Assembly (NCBI GenBank): GCA_039026375.1
Contig: JBCCML010000008.1
Location: 1 to 64,000 of the forward strand
DNA: 64,000 bases
DNA from: Thermohalobaculum sp039026375
GTDB taxonomy: Bacteria > Pseudomonadota > Alphaproteobacteria > Rhodobacterales > Rhodobacteraceae
Reading direction: 5' to 3'
Position 1 is the first letter of the stretch. Every line of letters starts with the position of its first letter. This document shows positions 34,367 to 41,879 of this stretch, piece by piece. A model generated the notes under the pieces. That model had not been told where the DNA came from. It saw nothing but the letters and a program-made list of their open reading frames with translations, and searched no databases. The position numbers were made by a program, and so were the translations under genes.

Positions 34367-34989
34367 TAGATCCGCACCTCGATGATCGGGATTGCTGGGA
34401 CGTCACCTGCCTCGAAGGCGGCCAGATTGACGTCGATCGTGTCTTCGCCAAAACGAACGGGCACGTCGAATTCGAACCCAGCGGTGACTGTGGCTTCAGG
34501 TGCCGGCGCGACCGCCAGAGTCACGAGGCCCGTGGTCTCATCAACGGCAAAGTCTGTGCCGAAGTTCAACTCTTGTCCCTCGACTGCAACCCTCACTGTG
34601 CCATCCACAGGTTTAGCGATTGGCCGAGTGTACGAACCGGGACCTTGCGAATAGGTCTTCACCAATTGCCAAGTCGTGCTCTCGCCAGTGAGAATCTGAT
34701 CTCCTGGAGTGATCTGAGCGGAAGGCGCTGTCGACTTGTGGTCCAGCCAATCCTTCCAGCGAAAGCCATGAAGCCTGCCCAGCCGTGCCTCGAAGAACTC
34801 AAGCACCTCGGCCAAATCATCCAGCGAGCGTACTCCTAAACCAGCATCGTATCGTCTGCGCGAGCGGGCCCAAGGGGCATTCCGTTCCTCGAAACCGTTG
34901 ACAAGTTCAACGATCTCAGTTCGGCGTTCGACGCCACCGGATGAACCGAAGGAGATCGCCGCGGGGAACCGCGTCTCGTGGAAAGCCAT
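34366..34989 (-). CDS. GTA distal tail protein, DUF2460 (RcGTA g12-like)
   Basis: 207-residue distal tail protein of the DUF2460 family. It opens with FHETRFPAAISFGSSGGVER and has RYDAGLGVRSLDDLAEVLEF followed by FRWKDWLDHKS, all family hallmarks. The second half is a beta-sandwich with VTLAVAPAPEATVTAGFEFD. It forms the ring below the tube that binds the hub. The start is 50 bases after the end of g11. The stop is shared with the start of g13. Confidence 0.93.
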   Translation of the reverse strand: MAFHETRFPAAISFGSSGGVERRTEIVELVNGFEERNAPWARSRRRYDAGLGVRSLDDLAEVLEFFEARLGRLHGFRWKDWLDHKSTAPSAQITPGDQILTGESTTWQLVKTYSQGPGSYTRPIAKPVDGTVRVAVEGQELNFGTDFAVDETTGLVTLAVAPAPEATVTAGFEFDVPVRFGEDTIDVNLAAFEAGDVPAIPIIEVRI

Positions 34990-35038
34990 GTCGTATCCTC
35001 TTTATCGGCCGCTCGGGTGCTGACTTGCCGAAGCTACT

Positions 35039-35698
35039 TTACAACCCGGACTGTCCGCGTTTGACGGCGCGGGCCAATTGCGCGGCAACTTGCCCGCGAG
35101 AGCGTTGGAAACCCTGAACGTCCGGCGTCTGGATGTTGACGACGATCTGTGGGGCGCCACGGCCGCCTTGGGCGGCAACACCTAGTCGACCGTCCGGTCC
35201 GCGGGTTAGTGGCATGACCGCCTCAGGTCCCGCTTCGCCCATCAGTCCGGCGCCCCCGCGCATCGGAAAGTAGGTCGGGCCGTCTACGACGCCGCCACGG
35301 GCAAAGGCACGCACGCGGCCCGAGCTGAACGCGCCGCCGTCCTTGAATCCCAATGCACCTGTCAGAGCTCCCGACAGGCTTCCGAAGATACCTGAAAAGC
35401 CACCGGATATCGCATCGGTTACCGGTGTGATGGCTGCGTTCAGTGCCTTTCCTGCAACCGAGCCCGCCAGATCACGGAAGACGGTTGTCAGCTTAGCGCC
35501 GCCAAAAACCGCTTTATCAAAGGCTGATCTCAGCGAGGATGACAGCGATCGTGACAGCTTGGTCGCTTGACCATCCAGCGTCTTCATCGCGTCGGAGGCT
35601 TCGCCTAACTCGCCGGAGAAATCAGCCGCAAGCGCGCGCATCTCTTCCAGTGCTGGCCCAAGGCTGCGGGGCAGCGAGAAATTCTGATCAGGTGTCAT
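35039..35698 (-). CDS. GTA tail tape measure protein (RcGTA g11-like)
   Basis: 219-residue short tape measure protein. It begins with a heptad-rich helix, EEMRALAADFSGELGEASDA, and has the small-residue hydrophobic stretch SGGFSGIFGSLSGALTGALG, a likely membrane-insertion region, then the conserved YFPMRGGAGLMGEAGPEAVM. The short length agrees with the short GTA tail. It overlaps g10.1 upstream by ATGA. Its C-terminal domain would contact the tail end. Confidence 0.92.
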   Translation of the reverse strand: MTPDQNFSLPRSLGPALEEMRALAADFSGELGEASDAMKTLDGQATKLSRSLSSSLRSAFDKAVFGGAKLTTVFRDLAGSVAGKALNAAITPVTDAISGGFSGIFGSLSGALTGALGFKDGGAFSSGRVRAFARGGVVDGPTYFPMRGGAGLMGEAGPEAVMPLTRGPDGRLGVAAQGGRGAPQIVVNIQTPDVQGFQRSRGQVAAQLARAVKRGQSGL

Positions 35699-35934
35699 TC
35701 AAACCCTCCGTCAGGGCAACTGGGTCGGTCCGGAAAGGCCGCCATCAACTCAGTTAAGCCCGCTCTATTCAGTGTGTGTGCGGCGCTGATTGTGACACCT
35801 GCACCTTCCAGGGCAGCTTGAAACTCGACAGGACTCATCGCCCAAAATGTTTCTGGCGTCAGGCCCAGCCGGCCCAATCCCAGACGCATGATTGCAGGCC
35901 AGTCGACTGGCGCGTCAGTGTTGGTATCAGCCAT
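35695..35934 (-). CDS. GTA tail assembly chaperone (RcGTA g10.1-like)
   Basis: 79-residue protein of the rcc01693 family. The typical core is PAIMRLGLGRLGLTPETFWA followed by MSPVEFQAALEG and a terminal FPDRPSCPDGG. It is thought to act with g10 in tail assembly, like the G/GT chaperones of siphophages. It overlaps g10 by 8 bases upstream and g11 by 4 bases downstream. No frameshift signal was needed to explain it. Confidence 0.9.
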   Translation of the reverse strand: MADTNTDAPVDWPAIMRLGLGRLGLTPETFWAMSPVEFQAALEGAGVTISAAHTLNRAGLTELMAAFPDRPSCPDGGFE

Positions 35935-36250
35935 CTTCGAGCGGCTGAAAGGCCCGGCCTAACAACGACATACCGGCCCGCATTGCACCGCTGGCCCCGC
36001 CCTCAATCTCAGCCTGGGCAAGCGAGGCCTCGTCGATGCACTCGCCCGCGCCTTCAAGACCGGCCGCTAGCAAAGCGATGAGGTCAGCCGTGGCGACCCG
36101 ACCCGTCTCAAACCGTTCTGCAAGTCCCATCAGCGACCCCGCTTGCAGACGTGTTTCAAGAGCCGCCAAGCTGCCCAAAGTCAGACGCAGACGCCGTTCG
36201 GTCCCATCGATGCACAAGGCGATTTCTCCGCGTTGGGGGTTCGCCATCAT
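35927..36250 (-). CDS. GTA tail assembly protein (RcGTA g10-like, gene transfer agent family)
   Basis: 107-residue protein with the gene-transfer-agent family signature: NPQRGEIALCIDGTERRLRL, then LTLGSLAALETRLQAGSLMG and a helical C-terminus. It is probably a tail chaperone. The start is one of two tandem ATGs (36250 and 36247) right behind the g9 stop at 36253, so both are possible. It overlaps the next gene by 8 bases. Confidence 0.9.
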   Translation of the reverse strand: MMANPQRGEIALCIDGTERRLRLTLGSLAALETRLQAGSLMGLAERFETGRVATADLIALLAAGLEGAGECIDEASLAQAEIEGGASGAMRAGMSLLGRAFQPLEDG

Positions 36251-36252
36251 GT

Positions 36253-36660
36253 TCAAAGCGTCTCAAACGCCAACTCGCCGGCCGAGGCCAGGGCAATCTC
36301 GAAACTTGCTTCGCCATCATGATTACCAGCGTACTCGAGTGACGTGATCTGGAACGGTCCTGTAACGGTGCCAAAATCTGGAATAACGATCTCGAACTCT
36401 GGGTGCTCTTCGTCAAAGAAGGCTTCGCGCAACAAGGCGTCGGTCGCCGAGTCCTTGAAAATACCTGAGCCGGAAATTGCTGCGGTGCGTACGCCTGCGC
36501 CTGCAAGAAGCTCGCGCCACTGTCCCGAGCTTTCAGAGGTAGTCGTATCGACCGTATCAGCGTTGAAGGTGATGCGCGTTGCGCGGATCCCGCCTATGGT
36601 AACGAAGTCTCCATCGTCATCCATTTTCAACAGGATGTCCTTTCCCCTTTGGGCGGTCAT
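36253..36660 (-). CDS. GTA major tail protein (RcGTA g9-like)
   Basis: 135-residue tail tube protein. The N-terminal MTAQRGKDILLKMDDDGDFV and the pattern TFNADTVDTTTSESSGQWRE are standard for the phage major tail family. The last part, FQITSLEYAGNHDGEASFEI, is the tube beta-barrel. Many copies stack to form the tail between the terminator and distal rings. It is 66 bases downstream of g8, long enough for an internal ribosome site with good strength. Confidence 0.94.
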   Translation of the reverse strand: MTAQRGKDILLKMDDDGDFVTIGGIRATRITFNADTVDTTTSESSGQWRELLAGAGVRTAAISGSGIFKDSATDALLREAFFDEEHPEFEIVIPDFGTVTGPFQITSLEYAGNHDGEASFEIALASAGELAFETL

Positions 36661-36726
36661 TTCGTGTCTCCGTTCTGCAGTGTTGTTTGGGCGCGGTTCG
36701 CGTCGGTTTCGCGGCCAGCAATCTCG

Positions 36727-37152
36727 TCAGAGGGTGTCTTCCAGTATGATCCGGAAACGCATTTCGATACGGCGCAATTGGCCGGCCTCGTCCCGCGCCG
36801 TTCGTGCATCCACAAAACGCGCGTTAACCAAAGCTCCGCGTGCCAGCTGGATCGGGCCGGTCAGAACTGCATCTGATACCGCTGCCGCCGCTTCCTTCGC
36901 CTCGGCATAACTCTGACGTGGTGCGTGTACATCCAGGCGGACAAAGTGTTCGGCACCTTGATCGCAACCCGTCGACCAGTCGCGAACTTCCTCGTCACCT
37001 ATCGTAAGGTAAAGTCCTTCAGCGGCGGCGTCCGGACCAAAGGGCGGTGCGGCGTCATGCACCCGATTTCCGAAGATGGCTTGGCAAGCCGCGTTTGTCG
37101 TTAGCAACTCATACAGGCCTTGCTGCAGAGGCCATGCCAAAGCATAGGTCAT
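36727..37152 (-). CDS. GTA tail terminator, DUF3168 (RcGTA g8-like)
   Basis: 141-residue protein of the DUF3168 family, which caps the tail where it meets the head. It starts MTYALAWPLQQGLYELLTTN and contains the family hallmark LYLTIGDEEVRDWSTGCDQG. ATG at 37152 overlaps the g7 stop by ATGA, and GAGGG lies 9 bases upstream; the open frame up to 37179 is therefore not used. It occupies the expected place between connector and tube genes. Confidence 0.92.
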   Translation of the reverse strand: MTYALAWPLQQGLYELLTTNAACQAIFGNRVHDAAPPFGPDAAAEGLYLTIGDEEVRDWSTGCDQGAEHFVRLDVHAPRQSYAEAKEAAAAVSDAVLTGPIQLARGALVNARFVDARTARDEAGQLRRIEMRFRIILEDTL

Positions 37153-37487
37153 GAGAACGGACCCTCTTCTACCCAGCAAGTTAGGTGCCTCCCAGCTCCG
37201 TCCGCCGGTGCAACAGCGCGGATTGCGAACAGGCGATCACCCAGGCGAAATCGCTGTTCGGGGCGGGGGCGCTGTGGCGAGCCTATGGGTGCAGACCTCA
37301 CCGTGATCTGATGACTAATTCTGGCGTTTTCGCGCAGACCGGCAACGGTCTCGCGTCCCGATTTCGCAGCGATATCAGCCCACACTGTGCCCAACGCGGA
37401 CCAGACGATCGACGTCCCACCGCCTGTATCGACTAGGCGTTGTGGCGCCTCCAGCAACATTGGGGTGTCCAGCGACGGCCCCATCAT
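37149..37487 (-). CDS. GTA head closure/adaptor protein (RcGTA g7-like)
   Basis: 112-residue head closure protein of the head-tail adaptor family. It has LEAPQRLVDTGGGTSIVWSA, then GTVWADIAAKSGRE with the loop that closes the channel, and a final AGRHLTCWVEEGPFS. It overlaps g6 by one base (TGATG) upstream and g8 by four bases downstream. Two adjacent ATGs (37487 and 37484) could start it. Confidence 0.92.
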   Translation of the reverse strand: MMGPSLDTPMLLEAPQRLVDTGGGTSIVWSALGTVWADIAAKSGRETVAGLRENARISHQITVRSAPIGSPQRPRPEQRFRLGDRLFAIRAVAPADGAGRHLTCWVEEGPFS

Positions 37488-38068
37488 CAGAGCCTCACCG
37501 CGCGGTGACTTTCCACGATCGCCAGTACCCCAAAAGGGATCCCATCATCGCCCGGAGCATCGCCAAACCGATTTTCATAGTAATGCGCCGCAAGCAGAAT
37601 AACCGCCTGGGTAAGATCATCAGGAATGTCCGTCCAAGCGAGGCCGTAGCCCGCCTGAAAGTCGACTTCAGCAACCGCGCCCATAGGCATGGTCCAAAGC
37701 GGGCCGCCACCAGGTCCTGTAACGCGCTGGCGGGCCGTGCCCGGCTCAAGCACCCAGTCCTCTGGGTTCAACGTAATCGTTGAGCCTGGCGTGACATAGC
37801 GAAAGCTGTCGATCGTGCTTACCGGCCCAACCGGTAGCGAAAGATGCCCATGCCGGTCAAAGCCCGCCGATTGCAGTTGATACGGGCGGCGGATTAAGGC
37901 CTGGCCTGTGCGCCGCTCGACCACTGCCGTGGCATTCCGAAGGTAAAGGTCCAAAAGACCGTTCTGCGAACCGTCATCAACAAAGCCGTGGCCTAGACGC
38001 AGATGATCAGCAAATTCATCAAGCGGTACCGGCGTGACCGCAGCAGGTGTGGTTTCCTTGAGTAGCAT
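37487..38068 (-). CDS. GTA head-tail connector (RcGTA g6-like)
   Basis: 193-residue connector of the gp6-like family: PLDEFADHLRLGHGFVDDGS and LDLYLRNATAVVERRTGQAL in the helical first half, then FRYVTPGSTITLNPEDWVLE and the helical end LTQAVILLAAHYYENRFGDA. ATG at 38068 follows GGAGGAAGC, so the longer frame to 38125 is not needed. Upstream, instead of the capsid gene as in RcGTA, there is a 236-base gap and then the extra 38305-39873 gene. Confidence 0.92.
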   Translation of the reverse strand: MLLKETTPAAVTPVPLDEFADHLRLGHGFVDDGSQNGLLDLYLRNATAVVERRTGQALIRRPYQLQSAGFDRHGHLSLPVGPVSTIDSFRYVTPGSTITLNPEDWVLEPGTARQRVTGPGGGPLWTMPMGAVAEVDFQAGYGLAWTDIPDDLTQAVILLAAHYYENRFGDAPGDDGIPFGVLAIVESHRAVRL

Positions 38069-38304
38069 GGTCAGCTTCCTCCTTGGACGCAGTGGTCTTG
38101 CTTGGTTGGCGGATAAGTGAGGCACGTCGTTTGCCTGCGCTCATGCGGGCTTCGGCTTTATGCGAGACGTATAGGATTGGCGGGTCTCGCGGCCTTGATA
38201 GACCCGAACCCCGGAAGGCTTTTCGTAGGCGGCAACCGGCAAGCCCCTAGCCAGTCATATCTTGGTCGTGTCGTCACTTGGCAGCGTGGCCAAGCATTGA
38301 ACCA

Positions 38305-39873
38305 TTATTGATCCAAGTTGCCTGTCGCGAGGCGATCGCGGTGGCTAGCTAGAAGGTACCTGCTATTGGCCGTCATCAGACCCTGAGCACGGCGATGACC
38401 AATCTTGTTCGTGCTTTCGCCTAAGAACCTTGGGGCTGGATTCAGTGTGAATGCCCCAGCGGTATCAGGAACCAAGCGTCCACGGCCCAGAATGTCTTGG
38501 CCCGAAAGTGAACCTCGTCCTTCCAACGCGCCGCCTTCCAAGGGGCGCAGATCGGGTAGTATCCCAGAAGCACTGACTATCGCCTCAGCTGGATCAATCC
38601 CTGCAAGACCGCGCCGCCCAGGAAGCGTGTTCTTAAGACAGAACCCCGTGCCCAAGTGCCCTACGGTGGCCATGGCTGCCCCGACATACGCGCCGACTTT
38701 GAGGCCGGCATTGGCCAAAGCCCGGCTGATGTAGAACAGCGGCTTCACCGGTAGTTCTGAACCGGATTGGTTCTCTGCCGTAATCCATACGCGGTAGAGA
38801 CCGCCGCCAAGATCGCTCACTCCGCCATCTATGGCTGCCAGACCGCAGGGCATACCCATCAAAGTAGTCAGGGGTGGGGTATCGACCCAGCTGATCCGGA
38901 CTTCAGCCATCCCTGCTGGGCTGTCCAAAGCAATGGCGCTGGCCGCTGCCGTGGGGTCGCCGACGATGACAGCGAAGCCAGCGCGCTGATATGGCGCGAC
39001 AGTTCCTAAGGTTGGACCTTCGATGTAGCCGTCTGCTCCGTCGCTGCCCCACACTCGTTGTAAGGCGACACCGAAGGGGCCGGGCCGCGTATCAACCGTG
39101 TCGACATTTGTGTGCTTCAGATTCCAACTTGGATCATCCAGCCGATCGGGTGCGGACAGCGCGTTCGCTTGGTCACAAACCAGACCGAGCGCATCGACGA
39201 AGTTGCCGCTGAAGGCTTTGGCAAAGCCGAACACGACCGTCGATCGCAGTGCTGACCCGACACTGCCCGCTACCGACACGCCTTCTCCGTCTGCCAGTGG
39301 CCGCCTTGGCTTGTAGATTGTACAGCCCTGGCCGCTTGCACCATCGGCTAGGCAGATACCGTCACCAGCACCGCGTTGGATAATGGCGCTGGCGACAATA
39401 AAAGCCTCCGTGCCGCGTAGTGTTACGGCTGGTTCAGCCGAGACGGCCTCGACCAGACATGTTTTAAGGGCGATCAGTGCGCCCTGGCCGTCATCGGCCA
39501 CCGCGGCGCCATCTTCAGCAACGATTTGCAAGCCGGCGAGCGAGACACGGGTGCCTGTACCTCGGACCGAGATTGCAGGCCCGCTAAGCGTACGGATCGC
39601 CGCGCCTAGACCTATCGCTGGGGCCAAGGGGTCTACGATTGGGTCGTTCAGGTCGGCGAAGCTGTGTCCGCGCGCTGCGCGGATAGTGACGTAGGCACTT
39701 GGCGAGCACCGGGTTTCGATGACAACCGCCCCGGGGTCCTCGGCTCCAGCGGTCAACTCGGCCACTGGCGCGATCCCGGCCTCCAGCAGATCAGGCGGCA
39801 GGGTTGCCGCCCAACTTGCAAGCGTTGGAAAGTCGGCATCGCGACCGATTGTGTGGACTACCGTCTCGACCAT
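38305..39873 (-). CDS. Extra beta-helix/fibre-like structural protein inserted in the GTA cluster
   Basis: 522-residue protein not part of the standard RcGTA order. The N-terminus (TIGRDADFPTLASWAATLPP) resembles the first turn of phage and cell-surface right-handed beta-helix proteins. About residues 60-215 show repeating short beta turns (VSLAGLQIVAEDGAAVADDG, TLRGTEAFIVASAIIQRGAG). Around residues 330-400 there is a sandwich-like domain with GGGLYRVWITAENQSGSELP, a pattern common in phage fibre domains. The end carries several short Gly-rich repeats (EGGALEGRGSLSGQDILGRG). No signal peptide or membrane helix is seen. The position after the capsid gene suggests a head-attached spike or decoration; this is inference. 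Confidence 0.78.
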   Translation of the reverse strand: MVETVVHTIGRDADFPTLASWAATLPPDLLEAGIAPVAELTAGAEDPGAVVIETRCSPSAYVTIRAARGHSFADLNDPIVDPLAPAIGLGAAIRTLSGPAISVRGTGTRVSLAGLQIVAEDGAAVADDGQGALIALKTCLVEAVSAEPAVTLRGTEAFIVASAIIQRGAGDGICLADGASGQGCTIYKPRRPLADGEGVSVAGSVGSALRSTVVFGFAKAFSGNFVDALGLVCDQANALSAPDRLDDPSWNLKHTNVDTVDTRPGPFGVALQRVWGSDGADGYIEGPTLGTVAPYQRAGFAVIVGDPTAAASAIALDSPAGMAEVRISWVDTPPLTTLMGMPCGLAAIDGGVSDLGGGLYRVWITAENQSGSELPVKPLFYISRALANAGLKVGAYVGAAMATVGHLGTGFCLKNTLPGRRGLAGIDPAEAIVSASGILPDLRPLEGGALEGRGSLSGQDILGRGRLVPDTAGAFTLNPAPRFLGESTNKIGHRRAQGLMTANSRYLLASHRDRLATGNLDQ

Positions 39874-39910
39874 GCTCGCCTTCTTTTACGCTTGTGAAAA
39901 GGATCTCGCT

Positions 39911-39931
39911 TTGGCGCGGGCTTGGCGCCAA
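39911..39931. repeat. Small hairpin between capsid and insert
   Basis: TTGGCGC (39911-39917) and GCGCCAA (39925-39931) form a perfect 7-bp stem with a 7-base loop, in the 115-base gap between g5 and the extra gene. A larger hairpin follows at 39955. Confidence 0.5.
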
Positions 39932-39954
39932 CTGGAACGTAGAGACTGCGATGA

Positions 39955-39987
39955 GCTGGGGCGCCCATTGGGTGCCCCAGCCTTTTT
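39955..39987 (+). terminator. Terminator-like hairpin between capsid and insert
   Basis: Bases 39955-39966 pair with 39970-39981 in a 12-bp stem (one G-T pair) with a 3-base loop, and TTTTT follows at 39983-39987 on the plus strand. It is therefore a good intrinsic terminator for antisense reading. For the GTA transcript the A-run precedes the stem, so it would act only as a stable stem-loop after the capsid gene. Confidence 0.6.
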
Positions 39988-39988
39988 G

Positions 39989-41161
39989 TCACGACGTTGC
40001 GAACCGCAGCGTCTTGATCGCGGCGTAATCCGAAACGTCACCGCCCACGCGTTTGGTGGCGAAGAAGGTAACGTTTGGACGCTGCGTGTAAGGGTCGCGA
40101 AGGATGCGCAGATCCGGGCGCTCGGCGATGGTGTAACCGTGCATGAAGTTACCGAAGGCGATCGCATGCTCACCGGAGGCGATGTCGGGCATCTCCTCGA
40201 CGATCAGGGCTGGGTAGCCGACCAGTAACGGCGGCTGTGCCGCCTGCAGGCCTTCCATCCACAGGAAGCGGCCCTGGCTGTCCTTCATCTTGCGAACTTC
40301 GCCAGCGGTGCGCGAATTCATCAAGAAGACCGAGCCCGAGCGGTACTCAGCGTTCAGCGCATAGACCAGATCGACCAAGCTGTCCGCGGGGCTGTTCGGA
40401 TCGAAATCGCCGTCGGTCCCGGTGGGGACGTAGCCGATGTTGCCCCAGGTCCAAGAGGTGTTGGTGACAAAGGACTTGGTTAGGAAGCCTGTCGGCTTGT
40501 TCACGCCATCACCGTTGACAAACGCGTCCGACTCGGCGCGCAGGAACCGGTCCGCGACGCGCTCGGCCAACCAGCCTTCGACGTCGAATGCCGAGTCGTC
40601 CAGCAGGCGTTGCGAGGCAACCGGCGATGCCGACAGCTCATGCAGCGGGATCGAAATACGGTCGATCGTGGGTGCGGCCGTCTCAGACTGTGGCGTCACC
40701 TCGTCTGACCAGCCAGCGCCAATCTCGGCGTGGTCAATCAGAACATCGTAGGCAGAAGCCTCTACATTGACGACGCGGCTGACCGCACGCATCGATGCCC
40801 CGGAGCGCAGCACGCTGTCGATCCGGTCAGCCGTTTGCGGATCAACCAGAAATCCGCCGTCGCCGGCAACCTGGGTGTTCAGGCCCTTGGCTTCGACTTC
40901 CAGTGCCCGGATCTGGTCCTCGTCACCATTGCGCACATAAGCCGAGATGGCCTTGCGGTGCGGCAGTTGGTCGATCGCTTGCGTCGCCAAGGCAGGGCGG
41001 CGGATGTCGGCGTTCTTGCGGTCGATCGAATCGATCCGACGGCCCAACTCGTTCATGCTCTTGCTCACATCGTTCTTGAAGGTTTGGAAGGTCGCCAGGA
41101 ACTCGGTCGCGGCACTTTTCGCCTCGGCCGAGACCCGATGCTTGCCATCGATCTCGCTCAT
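39989..41161 (-). CDS. GTA major capsid protein, HK97 fold (RcGTA g5-like)
   Basis: 390-residue HK97-type capsid protein. The N-terminal 90 residues form the coiled-coil delta domain (ATEFLATFQTFKNDVSKSMN) that the protease removes. The capsid core follows with GDGGFLVDPQTADRIDSVLR, VINHAEIGAGW-like loops (LIDHAEIGAGWSDEVTPQSE), and AERVADRFLRAESDAFVNGD; the end is VGGDVSDYAAIKTLRFATS. GAAAAGGACCC precedes the ATG. It is followed not by the connector gene but by the inserted fibre-like gene. Confidence 0.95.
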   Translation of the reverse strand: MSEIDGKHRVSAEAKSAATEFLATFQTFKNDVSKSMNELGRRIDSIDRKNADIRRPALATQAIDQLPHRKAISAYVRNGDEDQIRALEVEAKGLNTQVAGDGGFLVDPQTADRIDSVLRSGASMRAVSRVVNVEASAYDVLIDHAEIGAGWSDEVTPQSETAAPTIDRISIPLHELSASPVASQRLLDDSAFDVEGWLAERVADRFLRAESDAFVNGDGVNKPTGFLTKSFVTNTSWTWGNIGYVPTGTDGDFDPNSPADSLVDLVYALNAEYRSGSVFLMNSRTAGEVRKMKDSQGRFLWMEGLQAAQPPLLVGYPALIVEEMPDIASGEHAIAFGNFMHGYTIAERPDLRILRDPYTQRPNVTFFATKRVGGDVSDYAAIKTLRFATS

Positions 41162-41249
41162 AATGGGTCCTTTTCAGGGTTAAGTGAGGGGGTACGCCGA
41201 GGGCGCCCCGTGGGGGGTGGCTGTGCTGGTGGATCCCAACGGGACCTAG

Positions 41250-41801
41250 TCAGTTCGCCAACGCCTCGGCCAACGCCGCAGCGATATCTTCGGAGGTCTC
41301 CAGCGTCGCATCCGAATGCGCGCGCGCGCTGGGCAGCATTGGGAAGGTGACCAGGCTGACTTCCCAAAGATCGATCTCGATGAGGTTGCGCCCACCCGTT
41401 TCGGCATTCTTTTGAGACTTGATGACTTTGTAGCCGATCGACAGCCCGTCGATCGCGCCAGCCTTCATCAGAAGCGCTGCTTCCTTGCCCAGTTGGACGT
41501 CGGTCAGTACTTCGCCCGAAACCCACAGCCCTGTGGCGTTTTCTTTCACTTGCTTCCAAACACCGATCGGTTTGGTCGGATCGTGTTGCCATAGGAATTT
41601 GACTGACCGGCCAGCTTCCTTTAGCCGTGCCAGCGACTTGGCAAAGGCACCGGGAACGACCACGTCACCGGACTGATCAGGCTCGCCAAAGCGCGAGGCG
41701 TATCCATTGATGCGTCCAATCTCACCTGTCTCGGTCAGCGAGCTCAGCGCGGTATACTTGGTCTCGAGGCCCAGCCCGGGCTGCGGAATCTCGAATTTCA
41801 T
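41250..41801 (-). CDS. GTA prohead protease (RcGTA g4-like)
   Basis: 183-residue HK97-family prohead protease. The N-terminus holds GYASRFGEPDQSGDVVVPGA; the catalytic His is in VKFLWQHDPTKPIGVWKQV and the Ser in AGAIDGLSIGYKVIK, with the acid near the end (EIDLWEVSLVTFPML). It matures the capsid by removing the g5 delta domain. ATG at 41801 has GAGGATCAC in front. Only 78 bases separate it from the portal stop, so there is no room for the usual g3.5 gene. Confidence 0.94.
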   Translation of the reverse strand: MKFEIPQPGLGLETKYTALSSLTETGEIGRINGYASRFGEPDQSGDVVVPGAFAKSLARLKEAGRSVKFLWQHDPTKPIGVWKQVKENATGLWVSGEVLTDVQLGKEAALLMKAGAIDGLSIGYKVIKSQKNAETGGRNLIEIDLWEVSLVTFPMLPSARAHSDATLETSEDIAAALAEALAN

Positions 41802-41879
41802 GTGATCCTCGTTATGGCGATGCGGGCGCACCCGTCGGGTTGGGCAGCAGGGCAGGCGCGTTCCGCGCCGCCTTAGCAA

